From NCBI GenBank assembly GCA_964459635.1, contig CAYWMQ010000013.1, positions 1 through 20,302 on the forward strand: a DNA stretch of 20,302 nt, in the 5' to 3' direction. The notes under the pieces were generated by a model. The model had not been told where the DNA came from and made no database searches. It saw only the letters and a program-made list of their open reading frames with translations. Positions 1 through 6,299 of the stretch are shown piece after piece. Source of the DNA: CAYWMQ01 sp964459635 (GTDB taxonomy: Bacteria > Patescibacteriota > Minisyncoccia > Phycocordibacterales > UBA12088). The position numbers and the translations under genes were made by a program. The number at the start of each line of letters is the position of its first letter. Position 1 is the stretch's first letter.

Positions 1-326
1 TGCCAGATGGTTTCAATGACAACGCGCCGCACTTCAGCAGGGTCATCCCCTGCCTCCTCGCAGATGGGCTTCTTGAACAAGGTGATGGTGTCGGGCAAGG
101 TGACCCCTACCCCGTACGAGTCGCCCCGCTCGGTAAGCGGCACGCCGTGGTAGTAGCCAAGAAGTGTCTCCTCTTCCGATAGACCTTCCTCCTTGCGCAG
201 CTCAGCGCTCGGCTCATCCTCAAGCAGGATTGCGACGTTCTTAATTTTATCTCGAAAACGCTCGGGTATTGCGGCAAGGCCTTCCTCGACATACTTTTCC
301 CATGCGAACGATTGCTGCTTTCCCAT
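1..326 (-). CDS. Zincin-like metallopeptidase (DUF1025/PF06262 type), C-terminal part cut by window edge
   Basis: Reading the minus strand from the ATG at 326 gives 108 uninterrupted codons that run off the window. The protein begins MGKQQSFAWEKYVEEGL and contains VAILLEDEPS (residues 31-40), LLGYYHGVPLTERG (55-68) and DTITLFKKPI (79-88), ending in RRVVIETIW. This matches what I know of the short (about 120-140 aa) metallopeptidase family PF06262: acidic 'VEDEPS', 'GVPLTERG', 'ITLF.RPI', then 'VVHEIAHHFG'. The next codon begins CA, consistent with the first His of the expected HExxH zinc motif, but that motif lies outside the window, so activity cannot be judged. The family is cytosolic and of unknown substrate. 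No ribosome-binding site precedes the start; a -10-like box lies 6 nt upstream, suggesting a leaderless mRNA. Confidence 0.85.
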   Translation of the reverse strand, partial: MGKQQSFAWEKYVEEGLAAIPERFRDKIKNVAILLEDEPSAELRKEEGLSEEETLLGYYHGVPLTERGDSYGVGVTLPDTITLFKKPICEEAGDDPAEVRRVVIETIW

Positions 327-332
327 ACGTGC

Positions 333-361
333 AGCATACGCAACTATCGGGTGAACGTAAA
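333..361 (-). promoter_or_regulatory. Promoter of the metallopeptidase gene (leaderless)
   Basis: On the minus strand TTTACG (-35, 356-361) and TATGCT (-10, 333-338) are separated by 17 nt. The -10 ends 6 nt before the ATG at 326, so transcription would start at about the start codon. Each box matches consensus at 4 of 6 positions. Confidence 0.45.
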
Positions 362-395
362 CAAAGAAAGAAAACGCGCCGCTCCAAGCGGCGCG
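360..395 (-). terminator. Rho-independent terminator of the small secreted-protein gene
   Basis: Read on the minus strand, an 8-bp GC stem (cgcgccgc / gcggcgcg, plus positions 75-82 and 88-95 of the 300s block, i.e. 375-382 and 388-395) with a 5-nt loop is followed by gttttctttctttg, a good U-rich tail. It begins 15 nt after the TGA at 410-412, which supports that stop over the one at 424. Confidence 0.85.
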
Positions 396-409
396 CACGT
401 GACAGTCTG

Positions 410-792
410 TCAGTGGAGGCGAATTACACCATCTTTACCCGCCCATCTGCTGAAATGTGTGCTATAGCCATACCGTGAATCGGTGTAGCCTGCCTTGCTG
501 AACTGCGCCGGATTCGGCGGCAAGAGATAGAACGGTGGGAGATTGAAGCTCCGCTGTAAGTACGGAAACCGTTATTTGCAAGCGTGAGCTTCACGTCCCA
601 GTTGTTACGCATCAGGGCCGTGGAAAAGTAAACACTTGGTACCATCGCGCTCAACTGCGGACCATTTGTAATGACCATGATGCCCGCGGTCACTTCGTCC
701 ATCTGAGCGTCCGTCAGTCTGACGTCCGCGCGTGCGTGCGTTGCATATGTGCAAAACACGAAAGCTAGCAATAAAGCGAGGATGCGGCTCAT
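410..792 (-). pseudogene. Small secreted protein with LTDAQMDEVTAG motif, interrupted by an apparent 1-base frameshift
   Basis: From the ATG at 792 the protein starts with a signal peptide (MSRILALLLAFVFCTYATHARA) followed by LTDAQMDEVTAG (about residues 26-37). As sequenced, the frame turns into a serine/arginine-rich tail and stops at 424. The neighbouring frame from about position 570 onward gives a far more protein-like end (FNLPPFYLLPPNPAQFSK, then a Tyr/Gly-rich stretch ending GVIRLH) and stops at 410-412, just before a strong terminator. One missing base between about 545 and 571, for instance in the AAA run at 566, would restore a 127-residue protein. The start has AGAGGT 5 nt upstream and a promoter at 843-870. 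The LTDAQMDEVTAG segment resembles a short motif that follows signal peptides in some small bacterial exported proteins and also looks like a double-glycine-type leader; function unknown. Whether the frameshift is real or an assembly error cannot be told from here. Confidence 0.7.
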
Positions 793-842
793 GTCGTACC
801 TCTTCCACTATCGCTTCTACTGGACTAGATGTTCGGTTCCTA

Positions 843-870
843 ATTGTACCAACTTGCTGTGAATGGGCAA
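843..870 (-). promoter_or_regulatory. Sigma-70-type promoter of the small secreted-protein gene
   Basis: On the minus strand TTGCCC (-35, 865-870) and TACAAT (-10, 843-848) lie 16 nt apart, giving a leader of about 44 nt before the ATG at 792, with an SD-like AGAGGT in it. Confidence 0.6.
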
Positions 871-1068
871 TGAACGTAGTAACAGAGATTTATATGCGCC
901 ATAACATGAACACGGTTTTGTACAAGCCCGCAAGTCATGCGATCATGACGCGACTGCAGGCTGTGCGGAACGTTTTGAAATGCAGAGGCTGTGTGCGATT
1001 CACTTCGCGGAACGCACGGTGTGGGCGTTCTGCATGGGGATGACGCCACACGTCCTCAATACGCAATA
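871..1068. other. Intergenic stretch with hairpins, no gene seen
   Basis: No credible coding frame. It holds a small palindrome (tcatgcgatcatga, near 936-949) and two adjacent hairpins: gtgcg/cgcac arms at 993-997 and 1013-1017, and gtgtgg/ccacac arms at 1019-1024 and 1046-1051. I do not recognise a known RNA family here. Confidence 0.3.
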
Positions 1069-1094
1069 GGCCGCCCGCACAAAGGCGAGCGGCC
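1069..1094 (-). terminator. GC hairpin after the 1101-1331 gene
   Basis: ggccgcccgc (1069-1078) pairs with gcgagcggcc (1085-1094, one G-U-type pair) around a short loop, starting 7 nt after the stop codon at 1101. The U-tract is weak, so this may be a terminator or only a 3'-end stabilising hairpin. Confidence 0.5.
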
Positions 1095-1100
1095 GAGAAC

Positions 1101-1331
1101 CTAACGAGGCTCAGCAAGGGTATAGACAGTGTCGCCACAACCCTCCCGTGTGGTCATGTCGACCTGGCGATTGCAGCACAACTGTGCGAGCGCTTGCTGC
1201 ATTTCGCCCTCAGGCATTTCTTGCTGCTCCGGGCCGTACCTCCTTGCCCGCAACTCCTCCCATGTCATTGGGTTTTGAAAAAGTGCGCTAACCAACTGCA
1301 TCATTCGCGTCGCCTGCTTAAGAGCCTGCAT
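1101..1331 (-). CDS. Small protein, 76 aa, possible winged-helix-like fold
   Basis: The ATG at 1331 is preceded by GGAGGAG at 8 nt spacing, a strong ribosome-binding site that supports this start. The protein is predicted mostly helical: MMQLVSALFQNPMTWEELRA (residues 10-29), then an EGEMQQALAQLCCNR helix, then a short beta-like end DTVYTLAEPR. The pattern of helices followed by a final strand recalls small winged-helix modules that sense or bind DNA, but no family is recognised and this is only a guess. It lacks a signal peptide, so it is probably cytosolic. It is divergent from rnpB, and the two promoters overlap. Confidence 0.65.
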   Translation of the reverse strand: MQALKQATRMMQLVSALFQNPMTWEELRARRYGPEQQEMPEGEMQQALAQLCCNRQVDMTTREGCGDTVYTLAEPR

Positions 1332-1352
1332 GCCTCTTGCTCCTCCGATGAC

Positions 1353-1380
1353 TTGGGTGACTTGATACGGTTTGTATTAT
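1353..1380 (+). promoter_or_regulatory. Putative rnpB promoter
   Basis: TTGGGT (1353-1358) and TATTAT (1375-1380) are separated by 16 nt. Transcription would start near 1387, about 20 nt before the conserved RNase P helix P1, which is plausible for an RNA processed at its 5' end. Confidence 0.45.
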
Positions 1381-1406
1381 TGTAACACATATGGTAGACT
1401 ACGCAA
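1379..1406 (-). promoter_or_regulatory. Possible divergent promoter for the 1101-1331 gene
   Basis: On the minus strand TTGCGT (1401-1406) and TACAAT (1379-1384) are 16 nt apart. The -10 overlaps the -10 of the rnpB promoter on the other strand. The -35 is weak (3 of 6). Confidence 0.35.
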
Positions 1407-2033
1407 GTCTGCACCGGATGGTCGCGCTCGCGCAAGCGAGTGAGGAAAGTCCGGACACGCGCCGATCTTGTCTGCCGCAGGCAGCAACAAGAGCGAGCGC
1501 CCGTCGTAGCTCGGAGAGCGAAGGTGGGCATACAGAGCTCTTGATACTTCTTGTGGCTGACAAGATTGGCAGAATGGTAGCGGGTAACGCCCGTCGTTCG
1601 AGCGATCGAAAGAGGTGCGAGCAGAGACGTTTTTGTCCGCAAGGACAAAAACGCCCTGCGAAGCTCTGCCTTCGGGCAGTGTGAAGTAGGGCGAATCGAG
1701 CTATACAGCGGTCTATCCTTCTACGCCAAGGCTTCGAAGGACAGCCTCGCTCAAAGCTCGGCTGAAACGGCTAAATCCTTACCTGCGTGCAAGGCCGTGC
1801 CACGCACATCGTGCTGCGCACGTTGTGCTCGTATGCGGGGTCCGTATGCGGAATCGGGGCGGCAGCGTAGCTGCCGCAACCCCATTCGCATTCCCATCCC
1901 CATACCCGCACATCGCGCAGAGCACGATGTGCGTGGAGTGCCGCTTGAGGTGTGCGGTAACGCGCATCCCAGATACATGGCCATCGCCCTGAGCATGTCG
2001 AAGGGTACAGAATCCGGCTTATAGGTGCAGCAC
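1405..2033 (+). ncRNA. rnpB: RNase P RNA (class A-like), enlarged
   Basis: This is the catalytic RNA that removes 5' leaders from pre-tRNAs. Recognisable conserved parts, in order: helix P1 (ctgcacc 1409-1415 with ggtgcag 2024-2030); P2 (ggatggtc with ggccatc near 1978-1985); a P3 hairpin (cgctcg/cgag, 1424-1440); the 5' P4 block GAGGAAAGTCCGG (1442-1454); a GGTAACGCC-like helix near 1580; the 'gaaagaggtgcgagcagag' CR-II/III block (1609-1627); the 'aaggcc' block (1789-1794); 'gcttgagg' near 1943; and the 3' P4 strand ACAGAATCCGGCTTATAGGT (2007-2026). Spacing between P1 strands is about 622 nt, against roughly 350-400 nt in most bacteria. The extra length comes mainly from a helix domain closed by atcttgtc/gacaagat (1465-1472, 1559-1566) and a long hairpin at 1801-1935. 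Exact ends are approximate. Reading frames seen across this region are chance. Confidence 0.95.
1801..1935 (+). other. Long inserted hairpin inside RNase P RNA
   Basis: The outer arms cacgcacatcgtgct (1801-1815) and agcacgatgtgcgtg (1921-1935) pair perfectly over 15 bp. Inside lies a second stem with cggcag/ctgccg around a cgta loop (near 1860-1876), flanked by gaatcgggg and ccccattc arms. It sits where the P15-P17 region of standard RNase P RNA is located, so it is an expansion of that peripheral domain. Confidence 0.75.
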
Positions 2034-2037
2034 ACAT

Positions 2038-2067
2038 GACAAACACCCGCGCAAGCGGGTGTTTGTC
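2038..2067 (+). terminator. Hairpin terminator between rnpB and the convergent 2115 gene
   Basis: gacaaacacccgc / gcgggtgtttgtc form a perfect 13-bp stem with a GCAA loop, 8 nt after RNase P helix P1. There is no long U-tract, but the tttgt at the 3' arm could serve; on the other strand it lies 47 nt past the stop of the 2115-2864 gene, so it may act both ways. Confidence 0.7.
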
Positions 2068-2114
2068 GCGACGTATGTCAGAACCCGTTCAAGGATATCT
2101 TTCGAAGCACCGGG

Positions 2115-2864
2115 CTACCTGTATGTCATCGTACTTAGGTCGAAGGTGTACGTGGTGCCGCCGGGTGTTTTGACTGTGCCGTCTTTGGCTCCTCCGTCGT
2201 CGTATGTCTGGAACGTACCGGCTACCGACTCAAGCGTCACAATACCGTTCTTTTCAGAAACGATCTTCACCGGCCCTGTTTTAGTGGGGGTGGGGAACGT
2301 ACGGCGAAATGTCTGACCGTCCTGACCCGACGCAAAGAATACGCCCTGCGATGGATCATACTTGTAGAATCCCGCCGCCAGTTCAAACAACTGGCCACGG
2401 TAGCGCATGTACATCAAATTGAGATGCAGCATCCGTACCGTTGTGTAATAATGTTCATCAGCCGGTACGTTTGTGACCCCATCGGCAGTGACCTGAACTC
2501 CTTCGTTCTGTCGCACGCGACCAACCTGATGCTGTGCGTCTATCTCCGCATCTGTCTTACGCGGTCCATCAGGCGGCCCTGCCGGAGGCGGTTTGAGGCC
2601 CTCCATGTATTTCCTCTGCTCTTCCGGCGACTTGTTGCGCCACGCGCAATAACGCGCTTCCATTCGCTCAAGCCCGGGGAGGCTCTTGAGCTTTTCGCGC
2701 ACAATAGGATTCTGTTCTCCTCCATTGGCTTTCGCGTTTCGCAGAGCCTGTGCATTAGGGTCAAAGCATACCTGGTCGTACGCTAACGCGCCGGCGGTGC
2801 CCGCCACCGCGACCACACCAACGACCGCTACAATGGATAGAACGTATTTTTTCTGCATAGTCAT
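2115..2864 (-). CDS. Secreted or membrane-anchored protein of unknown function, 249 aa
   Basis: The N-terminus (MTMQKKYVLSIVAVVGVVAVAGTAGALA) is a signal peptide or single membrane anchor, so the rest is outside the membrane. After it come a charged helical region with two cysteines (VCFDPNAQ about residue 32; RYCAWRNKSPEEQRKYMEGL about 71-90), a Pro-rich linker (KPPPAGPPDGP, 91-101), and a C-terminal half that looks beta-rich (MRYRGQLFELAAGFYKYDP; GIVTLESVAGTFQTYDDGG; TPGGTTYTFDLSTMTYR). I recognise no family. The second Met (2858) is an equally good start: a TAACAT box lies 7 nt before it, and no SD sequence precedes either. It is 45 nt downstream of the 2910-3968 secreted protein gene on the same strand, so the two could be cotranscribed. 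Confidence 0.75.
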   Translation of the reverse strand: MTMQKKYVLSIVAVVGVVAVAGTAGALAYDQVCFDPNAQALRNAKANGGEQNPIVREKLKSLPGLERMEARYCAWRNKSPEEQRKYMEGLKPPPAGPPDGPRKTDAEIDAQHQVGRVRQNEGVQVTADGVTNVPADEHYYTTVRMLHLNLMYMRYRGQLFELAAGFYKYDPSQGVFFASGQDGQTFRRTFPTPTKTGPVKIVSEKNGIVTLESVAGTFQTYDDGGAKDGTVKTPGGTTYTFDLSTMTYR

Positions 2865-2909
2865 TATGTTAGCACGAATAAATGATGTGATGCGGTACCA
2901 CGCCAGTCA

Positions 2910-3968
2910 CTAATGACGCCACTGGATATCTGTGGACCATTGCAGATTCTGCGCAGTACGCGTATCGCTGTTGAGTTCCGTCCAAAGCTGATTCCACGCT
3001 GTCGTCGGCGTGTTTTTCATACCGGTGCATGGATCACTTTCGTTTACACAGGCCCAATACTGGCTCATGGGGCCTTTAATAGGCTCGTACCCGGGCGCAC
3101 CATACCGCAAGTATCCATAAAGCATTATCCGCTGCCATTGTTTTGCGTTAGTGCCAGCTGAGTTGTATATCTCGGGCAGCGGGTATGCGGGGAGTACACG
3201 GTATGATATGTACAACACATCCTCCTGGGTCCAACCGTTGTCACAGCTGCCAGGTGTGGCGGTCTGTGTCCCCGAAGAAGGGCAGCCGTCAGCGGAACCA
3301 AAGTTATAGAGGAAATGGGGCGAGAACGGGTCATACGTGCTTGCGTATGCGTCAACCCATGTTCGTGCCGGGCCTGAGTTTGAAAAGTTCGGCTCAAAGT
3401 CTATTGCCCCCGCAACGCTCACCCTGTCTGCGTAGCCATATGCGACAAGATCGGCGCCCGTGTTATTGACCATCGTACCCCACGCTATGCCGCTACTTGC
3501 TGTACTGGTGCCGAGGGAGCTCAACTGGGCATTGCTCACGCCGAGTGCGATTGTGAGGTGCGACGTGCTGTCCGGGTTTGTTCCGTTGCCATACGCTCCC
3601 ACGAGATACCCGTACGCAAACCATGCGGCTGTGCTTCGAATGGTGGTAACATCAATAAAGTGGTTATACCCCGACGCGCCGTAAACGCCGTTCTGCACCA
3701 TCGGGCGGAAGAAGTCCAGCACTACCACCGTGTTCTGCGTGCCGCTCTGCTGCCTGTCCTGCTGGCCGCGCGCGTACCCTTTGAGATACGCCCAGCTTGC
3801 AGTCGAGCCGGTGAGCGTGCTGGTCGCTTCGGTTTCCTGTAGTGCCACATACCAGCTGGTGCTCGTAAAGGGCTTTGCTTGTATCGCGAACGCCACGTAC
3901 CGTCCGGTATAGACCGCCACAGCAGCCGCGACAACACACACCGCTAGTAAGGCGAGCGATTGTTTCAT
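2910..3968 (-). CDS. Secreted TIM-barrel-like protein, 352 aa, uncharacterised family
   Basis: The chosen start (MKQSLALLAVCVVAAAVAVYTG) gives a normal signal peptide or anchor; a longer frame starts at 4049 but runs through the promoter. Visible blocks: VVVLDFFRP (81-89), ATALGV-like strand LTIALGVSNA (138-147), AGAIDFEPN (187-195), HFLYNFGSADGCP (218-230), GWTQEDVLYISY (245-256), AYPLPEIYN (261-269), AKQWQRIMLYGY (275-286) and QWSTDIQW (343-350). Repeating strand-helix units and the DxE pair at D190/E192 are typical of TIM-barrel glycoside-hydrolase-like proteins. From memory the same block order (DxEP, Y.FGSADGCP, WTQED, PLPEIY, W.TDI.W) occurs in uncharacterised secreted proteins of Actinobacteria and Chloroflexota. 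Four cysteines could form disulfides outside the cell. A wall- or polysaccharide-directed enzyme is an inference only. Its promoter carries a G9 tract between the -35 and -10. Confidence 0.75.
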   Translation of the reverse strand: MKQSLALLAVCVVAAAVAVYTGRYVAFAIQAKPFTSTSWYVALQETEATSTLTGSTASWAYLKGYARGQQDRQQSGTQNTVVVLDFFRPMVQNGVYGASGYNHFIDVTTIRSTAAWFAYGYLVGAYGNGTNPDSTSHLTIALGVSNAQLSSLGTSTASSGIAWGTMVNNTGADLVAYGYADRVSVAGAIDFEPNFSNSGPARTWVDAYASTYDPFSPHFLYNFGSADGCPSSGTQTATPGSCDNGWTQEDVLYISYRVLPAYPLPEIYNSAGTNAKQWQRIMLYGYLRYGAPGYEPIKGPMSQYWACVNESDPCTGMKNTPTTAWNQLWTELNSDTRTAQNLQWSTDIQWRH

Positions 3969-3997
3969 AGGGGAAACAGAGTAATGGTAATGACACC

Positions 3998-4028
3998 ACA
4001 ATACCCCCCCCCTCAAGACATGCGTCAA
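3998..4028 (-). promoter_or_regulatory. Promoter with a G9 homopolymer in the spacer
   Basis: On the minus strand TTGACG (-35, 4023-4028) and TATTGT (-10, 3998-4003) are separated by 19 nt, of which nine are a run of G (C at 4004-4012 on the plus strand). Transcription would start near 3991, about 22 nt before the ATG at 3968. A 19-nt spacer is longer than optimal; loss of two G would make it 17. Confidence 0.55.
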
Positions 4029-4050
4029 CATCAGTATCCACTGACGCATG
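4019..4050. repeat. Inverted repeat overlapping the -35 box
   Basis: catgcgtca (4019-4027) and tgacgcatg (4042-4050) are perfect 9-bp inverted arms, with an inner tcagt/actga pair. It overlaps the -35 of the promoter above, so it may be an operator; it could also be the terminator of the DUF192 gene ending at 4132, though it has no U-tract. Confidence 0.5.
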
Positions 4051-4131
4051 CTCTAGCAAGCCCGCCAAAACATGGCGCTCAAGTTCGGTATATGCGCTTC
4101 ATTCTTTTGTGCCAAGACCTTATTCACGAAC

Positions 4132-4641
4132 TCACGGTATCGCCGTCAACACGCCCTGCACCCCCTCCACTATCCCATACTTCGCCGCATACCCCGCAGG
4201 CACCTCCAGCACATAGAGTGCGGGAGCCTTGGGCTCGAATACCTCCGGATACGACTCGGGTGTGGCGTTTTCCTTTACATCGACCACCCGCATATCCGCG
4301 TCAAGCCATATGATGTCTATGGAAAAGCGCATGTCCGGCATCCAGAAACCGTACCTGTCTTCTCGCTCATAGATGAAGAGCATTCCCTGCCCCTCTGCCA
4401 GCCGCTCGCGCCCGGACAGGCCTCGGGTGCGCTCCGCGGGGGTACGCGCAAGGAGAAGCACGATCTCCGCGTCTCCTATAGAAAGGGTGGGGGGCACAAG
4501 ATCCTCGCGCGCCAATGAGGCACCTTGCCCCGGACGCGCATCCGGTGCGCTGCGTGGGGCCACAGCGTAGAGCGCAAGCGCGACCACAAGCGCCATACCG
4601 GCACCTGCCACTAATAGCGCAATGAGAGCGTAGCGAAGCAT
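4132..4641 (-). CDS. DUF192 family protein, membrane-anchored, 169 aa
   Basis: An N-terminal hydrophobic segment (about residues 3-29, LIALLVAGAGMALVVALALY) is followed by a DUF192 domain: IVLLLARTPAERTRGLSGR (60-78), GQGMLFIYEREDRYGFWMPD (84-103), FSIDIIWLDADMRVVDVKE (107-125) and ALYVLEVPAGYAAKYGI (142-158). The pattern 'RGLSgR..L....GMLF.....YGFWM.dm.f.IDIIwLd....Vv' is diagnostic of the family, whose biochemical role is unknown. The domain would face outside the membrane. Its ATG lies 2 nt after the stop of the spermidine-synthase-like gene, so the two are very likely translationally coupled in one operon. Confidence 0.9.
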   Translation of the reverse strand: MLRYALIALLVAGAGMALVVALALYAVAPRSAPDARPGQGASLAREDLVPPTLSIGDAEIVLLLARTPAERTRGLSGRERLAEGQGMLFIYEREDRYGFWMPDMRFSIDIIWLDADMRVVDVKENATPESYPEVFEPKAPALYVLEVPAGYAAKYGIVEGVQGVLTAIP

Positions 4642-4643
4642 AT

Positions 4644-6155
4644 TTATGGCATGAGGCGTGCCGAGTACTGCTCGACAGGCGCTTTGTCGTCGGTGAAGAC
4701 GGCGTGCGCTTCAAGCGCACCGCTGTCATATGCGTAGCGGGTATCTAACATGTGCCGGAGTTCGGCATCTTCGGGCTCTGCGCTCACATCGCCAAGCGGA
4801 GCATCTTTGCGCGCCACAAGCATAATGTTTTGTACCGCACCCTCGACGGGCGTGTCCACCGCGTACACATCGACCTCGTCAAAGACTTCCCGCAAGCTGT
4901 GTACAGAGGACCATATGAGCGATGGCGCCGACGGGTCCAGACTGCCTATATAATTGCCGATGTACACGCCGCCAGGCGCAAGCCGCTCGCGCAGAAGCGC
5001 ATAGTACTCGACTGTCGCCACGTGCCACGGAATACTGTACACCGTGGCGTACATGTCTCCGAAGATCATGTCATACTGCTCGCCGCTCTTGCGCAAGAAC
5101 TGCCGACCGTCCATCGTGTGCGTGCGTATCCGTTCGGTCTGCGGCATAAAAAAATACTCATGTGCGAGTGAGAAAAGGCGAGGTTCTATGTCCACTATGT
5201 CCACGGTGGCATCCGGGTAATCCTCGTGAAGCTCCTTGGCCACCGTGCCGGTGCCGGCGCCCAGCACAAGCGCTCGCCGGAGCTCCGGCGCATAGCCGCG
5301 ATAGAGCCTGTAGTAGCGCGTGTACGGAAAAAGCAGGTCTCCATCAGGCAGCGCCACGCCACTTGAGTAGGTACGATCAAGCATGAGCATACGTCCGTAC
5401 GTACCAAAGGCGGGACCTTCGAACACGGTGATTCTTTCATAGATGCCATCCTCCGCGTGCAATACGGTGCCACCCGCAGGGTGAGCGGGGCTCACACGCA
5501 GCGCAGCAGTGCACAGCAGGACGACCGCGATTGCAGCGAGCGCCTGTGTCGTCCTTGCAACATGAGCGCCGATGAGCCCCACCGCAAGGACAACACCGCC
5601 AAGCAGAAACATTGAGAGCGACACACCGAAGGACGGCACGAGCACAAAGCCGGACATAAGACTGCCGACGATACTGCCTAACGTTGACGCAAAGTACACT
5701 TCACCTGAGACGGTACCGACGCCACGTTCGGGATGGGCAACCGAGCGAAGCTTGATGACGTACGGTGAGAGCAGGCCAAAGAGATACCCGGGTACGAAAA
5801 ACAGCACGAGCGACGCAACGAGCGGCCCGCTTCGCAAGGAGAGGAAAACGGCGAGAAGCGGAAGAACGATGTAGCTTAAAAACTGGACCACTACCACTGA
5901 AAAGCCCGCCTTTGCCACGTGCAGGTAGAACGAGCGTGTGTTGGGGCTTGCATCCGCAAGGCGCCCCCCGCGCCAGTACCCAAGCGATAGTCCCGCAAGC
6001 ATCACGCTCAGAATGCTCGAGAACGAGTACATGGTATTGCCGAAATACGGCGAGAGCACGCGCACGGCCAGCACCTCCACCGCAAGAATGACGGCCCCAG
6101 TCCCGAATACGACGTACAGTAGTGCGTCTCGACGTATGGTATCGTAGAGTTTCAT
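4644..6155 (-). CDS. Multi-pass membrane protein with spermidine-synthase-like domain, 503 aa
   Basis: Residues 11-220 hold seven or eight hydrophobic membrane segments; residues 230-503 form a Rossmann-type aminopropyl/methyltransferase domain with the GxGxG motif ALVLGAGTGTVAKELHEDYP (295-314), acidic DIVDIEP (319-325), and the family hallmark VFTDDKAPVEQY (486-497). This is the 'fused MFS/spermidine synthase' architecture. The catalytic-loop position reads YDMIFGDMYA (361-370), keeping one Asp (D367) but not the usual VDxxDP of soluble SpeE, so true polyamine synthesis is doubtful and the substrate is unknown. I chose the ATG at 6155 because membrane helix 1 follows directly and a TACAAT box lies 8 nt upstream; a longer frame starts at 6254. 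First gene of an operon with the DUF192 gene. Confidence 0.88.
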   Translation of the reverse strand: MKLYDTIRRDALLYVVFGTGAVILAVEVLAVRVLSPYFGNTMYSFSSILSVMLAGLSLGYWRGGRLADASPNTRSFYLHVAKAGFSVVVVQFLSYIVLPLLAVFLSLRSGPLVASLVLFFVPGYLFGLLSPYVIKLRSVAHPERGVGTVSGEVYFASTLGSIVGSLMSGFVLVPSFGVSLSMFLLGGVVLAVGLIGAHVARTTQALAAIAVVLLCTAALRVSPAHPAGGTVLHAEDGIYERITVFEGPAFGTYGRMLMLDRTYSSGVALPDGDLLFPYTRYYRLYRGYAPELRRALVLGAGTGTVAKELHEDYPDATVDIVDIEPRLFSLAHEYFFMPQTERIRTHTMDGRQFLRKSGEQYDMIFGDMYATVYSIPWHVATVEYYALLRERLAPGGVYIGNYIGSLDPSAPSLIWSSVHSLREVFDEVDVYAVDTPVEGAVQNIMLVARKDAPLGDVSAEPEDAELRHMLDTRYAYDSGALEAHAVFTDDKAPVEQYSARLMP

Positions 6156-6257
6156 TGTAGAATATTGTACCATGAACAACTTGCGCACTAGGCCGGCTGG
6201 AAGCAAGGTGTCGGGATAAAAGTACACGTATTGACCTTTTGGCATGCACCACACGGC

Positions 6258-6299
6258 ACTCGCTACTCGCTACTCGCTACTCGTTACTCGTTACTCGTT
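6258..6299. repeat. 7-bp tandem repeat (actcgct/actcgtt, six units)
   Basis: Three units of actcgct (6258-6278) are followed by three of actcgtt (6279-6299). The array overlaps the end of the DNA glycosylase gene: its final GAG and stop TAA codons fall within the last units. Related degenerate repeats occur at 16716-16763. Confidence 0.9.

Noticed and set aside
1301..2046. Several open frames across 1301-2046
   Set aside because: All lie within RNase P RNA, whose conserved blocks explain the sequence.
6258..6299. CRISPR-like array
   Set aside because: Units of 7 bp without spacers; no cas genes in the window.
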